A stretch of 64,000 bases of DNA, taken from NCBI GenBank assembly GCA_050184115.1, contig JBFXAQ010000014.1, positions 62,001-126,000 of the forward strand, written 5' to 3'. This DNA comes from JACKNG01 sp050184115 (lineage in GTDB: Bacteria; Pseudomonadota; Gammaproteobacteria; Ga0077536). The position numbers and the translations under genes are program-made. Under the pieces are notes generated by a model, which was given only the letters and a program-made list of their open reading frames with translations, did not search any database and was not told where the DNA came from. Below, in pieces: positions 50,325 to 57,126 of the stretch (its first letter is position 1; the number at the start of each line of letters is the position of its first letter).

Positions 50325-51514
50325 GCGCCGCGCGACGGGGCAGGACGCGCGCGCGCGCGTTGACGCTGGCCGCGCTCGGCGTGGTCGCGCTGGCGACCCT
50401 GGCCGCGGACGCGGTCGACGAGCGCGATGCCCGCGCCCTGGCGCGGGTCGCCGAGCCGCCGCTTGGTTTGCCCGAGGTACCCGTGCCGGTCGACAACCCG
50501 CTCACCGCGGCCAAGGTCGCGCTAGGCCGCAAGCTCTTCTTCGACCGTCGCCTGTCGCACAACCGCACGATGTCGTGTGCCATGTGCCACATCCCTGAGC
50601 AGGGATTCACCAACAACGAGGTGACGACGCCGGTTGGCGTGCGCGGTCGCAGCCTGCCGCGCAATGCGCCGACCACGTACAACGTCGCCTACCAGCGCAC
50701 CTTGTTCCACGATGCGCGCGAAGCGAGCCTGGAGAACCAGGTCTTCGGGCCGTTGCTGTCACCGGACGAGATGGCCAACCCCTCGGTTGGATTCCTGCTC
50801 GAGACCATCACCGGCGCGTCGGACTATTCCGGCCTGTTCGAAGCCGCCTTCGGTGCGTCCGCCAACGTCCTCAACATCGGCGAGGCGCTCGCGAGCTACC
50901 AGCGCACGGTGTTGTCGGGCAACTCGCCGTTCGATCGCTGGCATTTCGGCGGTGAGCGCGATGCCGTGTCGGCTGCGGCGAAGCGTGGCTACGGGCTGTT
51001 CACGGGCAAGGCCGGCTGTGTCGCCTGTCACGCGATCGGCGAGCGCGACGCACTCTTCACCGATCACGGGCTTCACAACACCGGTGTCGGATACGTGCTG
51101 GTCAGCCGGCCGGTCGAGCGCAGGGCAGCCGTGGATGTCGAACTGATGCCGGGCGTGGTCGTGCCGCTGAAGCTCAAGCGCGGGCCCGCTGGCGGAGCAC
51201 CGCGTGAGAAGGATCTCGGGCGTATGGGTATCACCGACGATCCGCGCGATCTGCAGGCTTTCAAGACGCCCTCCCTGCGCAACGTCGCCCTGACTGCGCC
51301 CTACATGCACGACGGTTCGTTGCGCACGCTCGCCGAAGTCGTGCGCTTCTACCGCGATGGCGGCACGCCCAATCCCGGGCTCGATCCCCTGCTGCGACCA
51401 CTGGCCCTCGACGACGACGAGGTCGCCGCGTTGGTCACCTTCCTCGAAAGCCTCAGCGGCGACAATGTCGACGAATTGACCGCGGACGCGCGCAGCGTAC
51501 CGATCGGCAACTGA
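50321..51514 (+). CDS. MauG/dihaem cytochrome c peroxidase-like protein
   Basis: About 397 residues from a TTG start that overlaps the SCO1 stop. A signal peptide (LTLAALGVVALATLAAD) leads to a periplasmic protein with two c-type haem motifs: CAMCH at 86-90 and CVACH at 233-237. Family segments GRKLFFDRRLSHNRTMSC, LPRNAPTTYNVAYQ, LLSPDEMANPS and FKTPSLRNVALTAPYMHDGS are clear. MauG-like proteins use high-valent haem to modify tryptophans in partner proteins; MTO is thought to need such maturation. The TTG is supported by coupling to the upstream gene and the exact fit of the signal peptide. Ordinary H2O2 reduction is the alternative. Confidence 0.87.
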   Translation: MSAARRGRTRARALTLAALGVVALATLAADAVDERDARALARVAEPPLGLPEVPVPVDNPLTAAKVALGRKLFFDRRLSHNRTMSCAMCHIPEQGFTNNEVTTPVGVRGRSLPRNAPTTYNVAYQRTLFHDAREASLENQVFGPLLSPDEMANPSVGFLLETITGASDYSGLFEAAFGASANVLNIGEALASYQRTVLSGNSPFDRWHFGGERDAVSAAAKRGYGLFTGKAGCVACHAIGERDALFTDHGLHNTGVGYVLVSRPVERRAAVDVELMPGVVVPLKLKRGPAGGAPREKDLGRMGITDDPRDLQAFKTPSLRNVALTAPYMHDGSLRTLAEVVRFYRDGGTPNPGLDPLLRPLALDDDEVAALVTFLESLSGDNVDELTADARSVPIGN

Positions 51515-51530
51515 CGAAGCGACGCCGTCC

Positions 51531-53825
51531 TCACACGCGCAGCGGCAGTTCGCGCAGGCGTTTGCCGCTGGCGGCGAAGACCGCGTTGGCGATGGCCGGC
51601 GCCAGCGGTGGTGTGCCGGGTTCGCCTACACCGCCGAGATGCTCCAGTCCCGATTCGACGATGTGCACCTCGATACGCGGCGTCTGGCTGAGACCCACCA
51701 TGCGGTAGTCCGGGAAGTTGCCCTGCTCGACCCGTCCGTCGCGCACCGTGATCTCGCCATGCAGGGCCGCGCTCAGGCCGAAGATGATCGCGCTCTCGAC
51801 CTGGGCGCGCACGATGTCAGGGTTGATGGCGAAGCCGCAATCGATGGCACAGACCACGCGCTCGACGGTGATCGCGCCGTCCGCGACGGTCACTTCGGCG
51901 ACCTGCGCGGCGATGGCGTGGAAACTCTCGGCGAGCGCGATGCCGCGGCCGCGTCCGCTGTCCATCGGCGCGCCCCAGCCAGCGCGCTCGGCGGCCACTT
52001 CGAGCACGTGGCGATGGCGTGGCGCGTGACCGAGCGCGGTGCGGCGGAACTCGAACGGATCCTGGCCGAGGGCATCGGCAATCTCGTCGACGAAGCCCTC
52101 GGCGAAGAAGGCATTCATGCTGTGGCCGACGCTGCGCCAGAAGCCGACCGGGACGGGTTCGTGGGTGCGCACGTGGCGCACCGTGCGGTTGGCGAAGGCA
52201 TAGGGCAGGTCGAACAGGCCTTCGCTCATGGTCTTGTCCTTCATGAGATCCGAGGCCATGGCAGGGAGCAGGCGACGGGTCAGCTCGGTCACCGCCGATT
52301 GGCCGACCGACTTGACTTCGAAACCGGCCAGCGTGCCGTCGGCGCCGAGCGCGGCGCGCAGCCGCGCGCTCGCCATCGGCCGGTAGAGATCGTGGCGCAT
52401 GTCCTCCTCGCGCGACCACACCAATTGCACCGGCGTGTCGCGCATCTGCTCGGCAATGAGCGCCGCCTGCATGACGACGTCCATCTCGCCGCGGCGGCCG
52501 AAGCCGCCGCCGAGGTAGGGCGTGTGCACCGTGATCCGTTCGCTGTCGACGCCGGCGACTTCGGCGGTGGTCGAGCGCACCAGGGTCGGCGCCTGGTTGC
52601 CGACCCACACCTCGCCGCTGCCATCGGCGCGGATCAGGGTCGTGCAGTTCATCGGTTCCATCGTCGCGTGGGCGAGGTAGGGCGCGTGGTAGTCGGCCTC
52701 GATCGTCTGCGCGGCGTTGGCGAAGGCCGTGGCGCTGTCGCCCGCGGCGTCGTAGACACGGCCCGCCTCGTCGTCGAGCAGGGCGCGGTAGCGTTCGCGC
52801 TGTGCGCGGGTGTCGTGTGCGGCGTGGGCGCCACCCTCCCATTCGATCGGGATGGCCTCGAGCGCCTTCTTCGCCTGCCAGTAATGATCGGCGACCACCG
52901 CGATCGCCGCGGCCGAGGTCCGCGTGGCCGGCAACTCCACGACCGCGCGCACCCCGGGCCACTCGGCGACGTCACCGCCGTCGTAGTGTTTGACCGTGCC
53001 GCCGAACACCGGGCATTGGGTGATGGCTGCGTAGGCCATGCCTGGCGGCCGCGCGTCGATGCCGTACAGCGCGCTGCCGTCGACCTTGGCCGGCACGTCG
53101 AGGCGCGGGCGCGGCGTGCCGAGCAGGGTGAAACGCTCGCGCGGCTTGAGGGGCACGTCGCGTGGCATCGGCAGCGCGGCGGCCTCGCTCGCGAGTTCGG
53201 CGAAGGCGAGGCTGCGCGCCGACGCGACATGGTTGACGCGGCTCGCCGCGACCTCGAGTTCCGCCTCGTCGACACCGAGCCGGCGCGCCGCCGCCGTCAC
53301 CAGCATGGCGCGTGCGGTCGCGCCCGCGCGACGCATGGGTTCGAACGCGTCGCGCACGCTGGTCGAACCGCCGGTTGCCTGCAGTCCGAGCGCCTGGCCG
53401 GCCTTGAACTGGCTGTGGCGCACGAACGCGGCGACCCAGCCGTGATCGTCGGGACGGAAGGGCACGCCGTCGCCGAGCATGGTGGCGTTGCCGTACACCG
53501 GCGCAATCGGCGCCTGTTCGAAGTGGACGTCGGCGAAGTCGGCATCGAGCTCCTCGGCGACGAGCATCGGCAGCGCGGTGCTGACGCCCTGGCCCATCTC
53601 CTGGCGCGGCACCTGGACGACGATGCGTCCATCGGTCCCGATCTTGAGCCAGGCGTTGAAGATGTGCTCGCCATCCACGGTCGACAGGGCGGGCGGCGCT
53701 TCGAGCACGTCGCGTTCGCGGTAGAACCAGCCGATGCCGATGGCGAGACCGCCGCCGACGGCGGCGGTGGCGACGAGGAAGCGGCGACGGCCGCGGTTTA
53801 CCTGCTGAGAGGAACTCGAGTTCAT
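51531..53825 (-). CDS. Molybdopterin-binding subunit of a xanthine-oxidase-family dehydrogenase (IorB-like)
   Basis: A 764-residue large subunit of a two-subunit molybdenum hydroxylase of the isoquinoline 1-oxidoreductase/aldehyde dehydrogenase type. A twin-arginine signal is visible (NRGRRRFLVATAAVGGG). MoCo domains follow: VPRQEMGQGVSTALPMLVAEEL (about 75-95), MEPMNCT, YLGGGFGRRGEMD, GFWRSVGHSMNAFFAEGF and the catalytic glutamate in GVGEPGTPPLAPAIANAV near the C-terminus. It hydroxylates N-heterocycles or oxidises aldehydes in the periplasm and passes electrons to a cytochrome c. The iron-sulfur subunit gene is ten bases upstream. There is no FAD subunit, as expected for this subtype. Confidence 0.88.
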   Translation of the reverse strand: MNSSSSQQVNRGRRRFLVATAAVGGGLAIGIGWFYRERDVLEAPPALSTVDGEHIFNAWLKIGTDGRIVVQVPRQEMGQGVSTALPMLVAEELDADFADVHFEQAPIAPVYGNATMLGDGVPFRPDDHGWVAAFVRHSQFKAGQALGLQATGGSTSVRDAFEPMRRAGATARAMLVTAAARRLGVDEAELEVAASRVNHVASARSLAFAELASEAAALPMPRDVPLKPRERFTLLGTPRPRLDVPAKVDGSALYGIDARPPGMAYAAITQCPVFGGTVKHYDGGDVAEWPGVRAVVELPATRTSAAAIAVVADHYWQAKKALEAIPIEWEGGAHAAHDTRAQRERYRALLDDEAGRVYDAAGDSATAFANAAQTIEADYHAPYLAHATMEPMNCTTLIRADGSGEVWVGNQAPTLVRSTTAEVAGVDSERITVHTPYLGGGFGRRGEMDVVMQAALIAEQMRDTPVQLVWSREEDMRHDLYRPMASARLRAALGADGTLAGFEVKSVGQSAVTELTRRLLPAMASDLMKDKTMSEGLFDLPYAFANRTVRHVRTHEPVPVGFWRSVGHSMNAFFAEGFVDEIADALGQDPFEFRRTALGHAPRHRHVLEVAAERAGWGAPMDSGRGRGIALAESFHAIAAQVAEVTVADGAITVERVVCAIDCGFAINPDIVRAQVESAIIFGLSAALHGEITVRDGRVEQGNFPDYRMVGLSQTPRIEVHIVESGLEHLGGVGEPGTPPLAPAIANAVFAASGKRLRELPLRV

Positions 53826-53835
53826 GCCGTGATCC

Positions 53836-54300
53836 TCAGGCCGTGGCCATGTCGTCGCCGCTGACGGCGTGGATGGCGCGCCGGATGCGCGGGTAAGTGC
53901 CACAACGGCAGATGTTGGTGATGCGCGCGGCGATGTCGGTCTCGCTCGGGTGCGGGTTGTCGGCGAGCAGGGCGACGGTCGCCAGGATCATGCCGGACTG
54001 GCAATAGCCGCACTGCGGCACCTGGTGCTCGATCCACGCCTGCTGCACGGGATGAAGCTCGCCACCGTCGGCGAGGCCTTCGATGGTCGTCACGGACTTG
54101 CCGGCGCAGGCGGCGAGCGGCAGTACGCAGGAGCGCGTGGCGGCGCCGTCGACCAGCACCGTGCAGGCACCGCAGGCGGCGATGCCGCAGCCGAACTTGG
54201 TGCCGGTCAGACCGAGGTGATCGCGCAGCACCCACAGCAGTGGCGTATCCGGATCGGCGTCGACGTCCTGGCTCGCGCCGTTGATGGTGAGGGTGGTCAT
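53836..54300 (-). CDS. (2Fe-2S)-binding subunit of the molybdenum hydroxylase (IorA-like)
   Basis: A 154-residue iron-sulfur protein. Two clusters are bound: the plant-ferredoxin type by Cys38, Cys43, Cys46 and Cys58 (CGIAACGACTVLVDG) and the helical type by Cys97, Cys100, Cys131 and Cys133 (QCGYCQSGM and ICRCGTY). It carries electrons from the molybdenum centre. It is the first gene of the operon with the large subunit and may be co-exported by the partner's Tat signal, since it has none itself. An AAGGAG site precedes the start. The TetR gene lies 41 bases upstream on the same strand. Confidence 0.93.
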   Translation of the reverse strand: MTTLTINGASQDVDADPDTPLLWVLRDHLGLTGTKFGCGIAACGACTVLVDGAATRSCVLPLAACAGKSVTTIEGLADGGELHPVQQAWIEHQVPQCGYCQSGMILATVALLADNPHPSETDIAARITNICRCGTYPRIRRAIHAVSGDDMATA

Positions 54301-54341
54301 GGGATGACTCCTTGGGGTATTCCCCGGGGCAGTGTTCGAGT

Positions 54342-55037
54342 TCAGGCTTTGGTGCTTTCCGCCAGCCAGCCGCGCAGGACCAGTTCGATCACGCGCGCGA
54401 GTTCGGTTTCGAAATCGATCGCGAAGGCCTGTACCAGCGCCGGTTCCGCCGTCATGGCGCGGACCACGTTCGGAGTCTGCGTGCAGGCCATGCCGAGCCC
54501 GATCACGAGGCTGTGCACGAGCAGGAAGAGGTGCTGGGCGCGCTTCGCGCCGAGCCCCGGGCAGGCGCGATCGACGGTGACCGCGAGGCCCGACATGAGA
54601 CCGGCCGTAAACCACTTGAAGGCGCGGATCTCGTCGTCGGGCACGTTCGCTTCAAGCGTGCTGTGCAGGCGTGCCAGCAAGTCGCGCAGGCCAGCGTCCT
54701 CGGCGAAGGTCCGCGCAATGGCAGCGGCCACGGCGCGCGGCGAGCGGCTGCGCGGGGACAGGCGTTCGGTGAAACGGTCGCGCCAATCTTCCATGCGCTC
54801 GGTGAGCAGCGCGAGGAACAGGCTCTCCTTGGTCGAGAAGTAGGTGTAGGCCGAGGCCTTGGACAACCCGGCAGCCTGCGCCACCGCGGCCAGCGTGAGC
54901 TGTTCGTAGGGGGTTTCGGCGAGCAGCGCGGCAGCCGCCGCCAGCAGCTGCGCGCGGCGGGTGGCCTTGTCCTGTGAGCTGCGCGCGCGTTGCTTGGTCA
55001 GGCGCTGCTCGCCTCGCTTGGCTTTCGACGGTGGCAC
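54342..55037 (-). CDS. TetR-family transcriptional regulator
   Basis: A 231-residue repressor. The N-terminal HTH spans about 25-75: AQLLAAAAALLAETPYEQLTL, then VAQAAGLSKASAYTYFSTKESLF. The C-terminal helical part is of the broad TetR_C type with a Trp/Phe-lined pocket (RAFKWFTAGLMSGL). It is transcribed ahead of the molybdenum hydroxylase genes and very likely controls them. Two dyads immediately upstream of its own start form a probable autoregulatory operator. The inducer might be the hydroxylase substrate. Confidence 0.9.
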   Translation of the reverse strand: MPPSKAKRGEQRLTKQRARSSQDKATRRAQLLAAAAALLAETPYEQLTLAAVAQAAGLSKASAYTYFSTKESLFLALLTERMEDWRDRFTERLSPRSRSPRAVAAAIARTFAEDAGLRDLLARLHSTLEANVPDDEIRAFKWFTAGLMSGLAVTVDRACPGLGAKRAQHLFLLVHSLVIGLGMACTQTPNVVRAMTAEPALVQAFAIDFETELARVIELVLRGWLAESTKA

Positions 55038-55048
55038 GGCGGACTCTT

Positions 55049-55091
55049 TAATCGACCTGAGGTCGGATAATAACTGACCGTTGGTCGATTA
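55049..55091. promoter_or_regulatory. Double operator for the TetR regulator
   Basis: Outer arms TAATCGACC (55049-55057) and GGTCGATTA (55083-55091) are perfect complements. Inside them, CGACC-TGA-GGTCG (55053-55065) and GACC-GTT-GGTC (55076-55086) are two dyads with centres 22 bases apart. The array starts 12 bases upstream of the tetR ATG and lies in an AT-rich patch, a typical promoter-operator layout. Confidence 0.75.
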
Positions 55092-55187
55092 CAAGAGGCC
55101 GCTTCAACGGCAGCGCGGTGGCCGCGCATGGTCGCCGGTCGCGGGACAGGTTTTCCGGCGCACGCTCGGGTCGTACGCCGAGCAGGC

Positions 55188-55201
55188 TTGATCCAGATCA
55201 G
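55188..55201 (+). promoter_or_regulatory. FNR/ANR-like box TTGAT-CCAG-ATCAG
   Basis: Nine of ten arm bases match TTGAT-N4-ATCAA. Its centre is about 70 bases before the DUF3149-like start codon; a class II arrangement (centre at -41.5) would give a leader near 29 bases with the GAGGAGGA ribosome site in place. This is the best-positioned of the four FNR-like sites. Confidence 0.6.
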
Positions 55202-55264
55202 TGGCGTCGCCCAGGCACGCCCCAGGATCCCTTGCGCATCGATCCGTGGCACGAGGAGGACGCC

Positions 55265-55393
55265 ATGAGCCCGATCCTGAAGGAATTCCTGACCACCGAC
55301 ATCGGCCTCGCCAGCCTCGCGGTCGTCGGTGTATCAATCGTGGTCATCGGCTACATCGTTTACCTGCTGATGGTGAAGTCGGCCAAGGACTGA
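55265..55393 (+). CDS. Small single-pass membrane protein, DUF3149-like, 42 residues
   Basis: A mini-protein, MSPILKEFLTTDIGLASLAV as its start, then a 20-residue hydrophobic helix (VVGVSIVVIGYIVYLLMV) and a short KSAKD tail. Size, the TDIGLASL segment before the helix and the charged end fit the DUF3149 group of proteobacterial one-helix proteins. The GAGGAGGA ribosome site is excellent. It lies 64 bases after an FNR-like box and 18 bases before a family-2 hairpin, so it is a compact unit of its own. A role in a respiratory or envelope complex under low oxygen is an inference. Confidence 0.78.
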   Translation: MSPILKEFLTTDIGLASLAVVGVSIVVIGYIVYLLMVKSAKD

Positions 55394-55411
55394 CGCGACC
55401 GACGGCGACCG

Positions 55412-55428
55412 GCGGTGTCAGACACCGC
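55412..55428. terminator. Family-2 hairpin after the DUF3149-like gene
   Basis: GCGGTGTC-A-GACACCGC, 8-bp arms, 18 bases after the stop codon. It probably serves as a transcript end or stabiliser and is a member of the family-2 repeats. Confidence 0.55.
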
Positions 55429-55548
55429 GCGGTATGTCATTGAATGGCGAAGTACGCTGCGTTGTATCAGTTCAGCGACGCTCCCCGCTGCGGTCACGTC
55501 TTCGCGGCACCACCGGCAACGTTCGAGTTGTTGGCGACGATGATTCGC

Positions 55549-55912
55549 GGTGTCTGACACCGGCGGTCAAGTCTTTGATCGAGACCTGATATTTGCGGCG
55601 AACGACGGCTGACACCGGGCGTTGAAGTCGGCGGTGCAGGCGTCATCTTGCCGCCTTCGATGAGGCGTCCTGCGGGACCCCGCGGTAGATTTTGGCGAGA
55701 GCGCTGGGTGCGTCCGGGGTCAGACCCCCGTGCGTCCGGGGTCAGACCCCGACGACCAAGTGCGGGGTCAGACCCCGACGACCAAGTGTTTGATTGAGCG
55801 CAGATATTTTCGACGAACGGGGTCTGACACCAGTCGTTGATGCTGGCGTCATCTTGCCGCCTTCGACGAGGCGTCCTGACGGACCCGGCGATCGATTTCG
55901 GCCAGAGCGCTG
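55549..55912. repeat. Duplicated ~150-bp module joined by tandem palindromes
   Basis: Block one (55549-55706) and block two (55764-55912) share order and sequence: a family-2 palindrome, a (T)TTGAT(C/T)GAG segment, GATATTT, CGACGAACG or close variants, then GGCGTCATCTTGCCGCCTTC and GGCGTCCTG. On the minus strand both blocks read the same peptide end, QDASSKAAR then stop. Between them lie four tandem GGGGTCAGACCCC copies with periods of 22 and 26 bases (55708-55788). This looks like local amplification of a REP element with an attached gene end. Confidence 0.75.
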
Positions 55913-56029
55913 CGCGGGCGCCCAGTCACCGAATCGGGATCGATGCGCCGGTTTGCGATCTCAGGACGGGCACGGACCGACACAAGGGCGCGGCGCGAGC
56001 CGGCGGTTGACTGGCGCCGCTGGTCATCT

Positions 56030-56887
56030 TCAGCGCCGCCTGCGTCCGCCATGCCAGCGGCAGACGAGGGCGAGGCCGAGCAACGCGGCGGTGGTTGGAG
56101 TCGGCACTGGGGTCGGCGGCCCGTTGATACTGTTGTTGACGAGCCCGAGTTGCACGGAACTGACCGTCGTGCCGTCCGGAACGTCGAACAAGGCCAATGG
56201 ATTGGCGAACAGCGCCGAGTTCTGAAAGTTCGCCTCTGCCGAGCCGGCCACGCCGAAATTGCGCCGGGTTTCGGCCTGGGTGTTCAGGCCGAAGCGGAAC
56301 CTGATCGCGGTATTGGTGGGAATCATGGCCCAACCGTGGGTGAGGACTTCGTCGATGACCAGGCCGCCCTGGCAGGTTGCGAGGTCGCCGCACGCGATCT
56401 CCCATAGCTTCTCGCTGACGTTGGTGCCGCGGATTCCGTTCAGCACCAACTCGTTGCCGACCGAGGCCCGCGCGAACCCGTCGTCATTGGGGATGGCGGC
56501 ACTGAGAGCGCCTTCGTAACGGACGTCGAGCGCGACGGCGATGAAGTCGGCGGTGTCGTGTGCGAATACGAGATCGTCCACTTCGAACAGCGCGGTCGAC
56601 TTGGGGCAGGCGCCCCACGAGCCCGAAACCCTTGACCGTGCATGCAGCGAGTGCTGCTCGGCGCGCGCGTACCACGCGCGAAAGGGGGCGAGGTGGGCAC
56701 CGGGTGCCGAAGCGTCGACCACGGCACCTGGGGTAGCGCTGGTGACCGTGCCTGGCTGCGCGGGATCCGGGCAATGCAGTCCGACCTGGCCGCCGCTGGC
56801 CTGGTAGAGCGGGACGGCGTGCGCGCCGAGCGCGCAGGTACCGAGCAGCAAGGCGCCGAGAAGTTGAAGGTGGCGATAGCGTCGCAT
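56030..56887 (-). CDS. Exported protein with degenerate PEP-CTERM-like tail
   Basis: A 285-residue secreted protein. The signal peptide (LQLLGALLLGTCALGAHA) is followed by a body of about 230 residues with four cysteines (LHCPDP, GACPKS, IACGD, ATCQGG) and a beta-rich pattern. The tail has VPTPTT, a hydrophobic stretch (AALLGLALVCRW) and GGRRRR, the sorting-signal layout but without the usual glutamate of PEP. Whether it is still processed by an exosortase is unclear. The body matches no domain I recognise. It is a single gene with its start 239 bases from the divergent hybrid kinase gene. Confidence 0.72.
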   Translation of the reverse strand: MRRYRHLQLLGALLLGTCALGAHAVPLYQASGGQVGLHCPDPAQPGTVTSATPGAVVDASAPGAHLAPFRAWYARAEQHSLHARSRVSGSWGACPKSTALFEVDDLVFAHDTADFIAVALDVRYEGALSAAIPNDDGFARASVGNELVLNGIRGTNVSEKLWEIACGDLATCQGGLVIDEVLTHGWAMIPTNTAIRFRFGLNTQAETRRNFGVAGSAEANFQNSALFANPLALFDVPDGTTVSSVQLGLVNNSINGPPTPVPTPTTAALLGLALVCRWHGGRRRR

Positions 56888-57126
56888 GGGTGCTCTCCCT
56901 CGGTGTTCTGGACCCGTACCGTGCTGGCATCGCGGCGGCGATGAACGCGCGGCGCTGCCGCGCAGTCCGGGTGACCTTGGAAACTACGCAGTGCGGCGCG
57001 CCGCGGTTAGTACGAAAGTGCCAATTTCCGGAGGGCCGGATGCCGTTTTGACAATTGGCTACATCGCCGTGGTGGTGGACCGCCTGACCCGGTTGATCGC
57101 GTCTCGCTCTGGGCCACAATGCGACG

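Larger units (their letters stand above)
55394..56029. other. REP-rich intergenic region, 636 bases
   Basis: The gap between the DUF3149-like gene and the sorting-signal protein gene is packed with family-2 palindromes (55412-55428, 55549-55561, 55708-55788) and contains a block of about 150 bases present twice. A 67-codon minus-strand frame ending at 55849 overlaps the second block and the end of the next gene; its C-terminal codons also survive in the first block, so it is treated as part of the repeat. Confidence 0.65.

Noticed and set aside
51639..53864. 741-residue plus-strand frame opposite the molybdenum hydroxylase gene
   Set aside because: No homology features; the opposite strand shows all expected cofactor motifs.
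55849..56052. 67-codon minus-strand gene
   Set aside because: It overlaps the end of the sorting-signal protein gene, and its C-terminal part is inside a duplicated repeat block; treated as repeat remnant.
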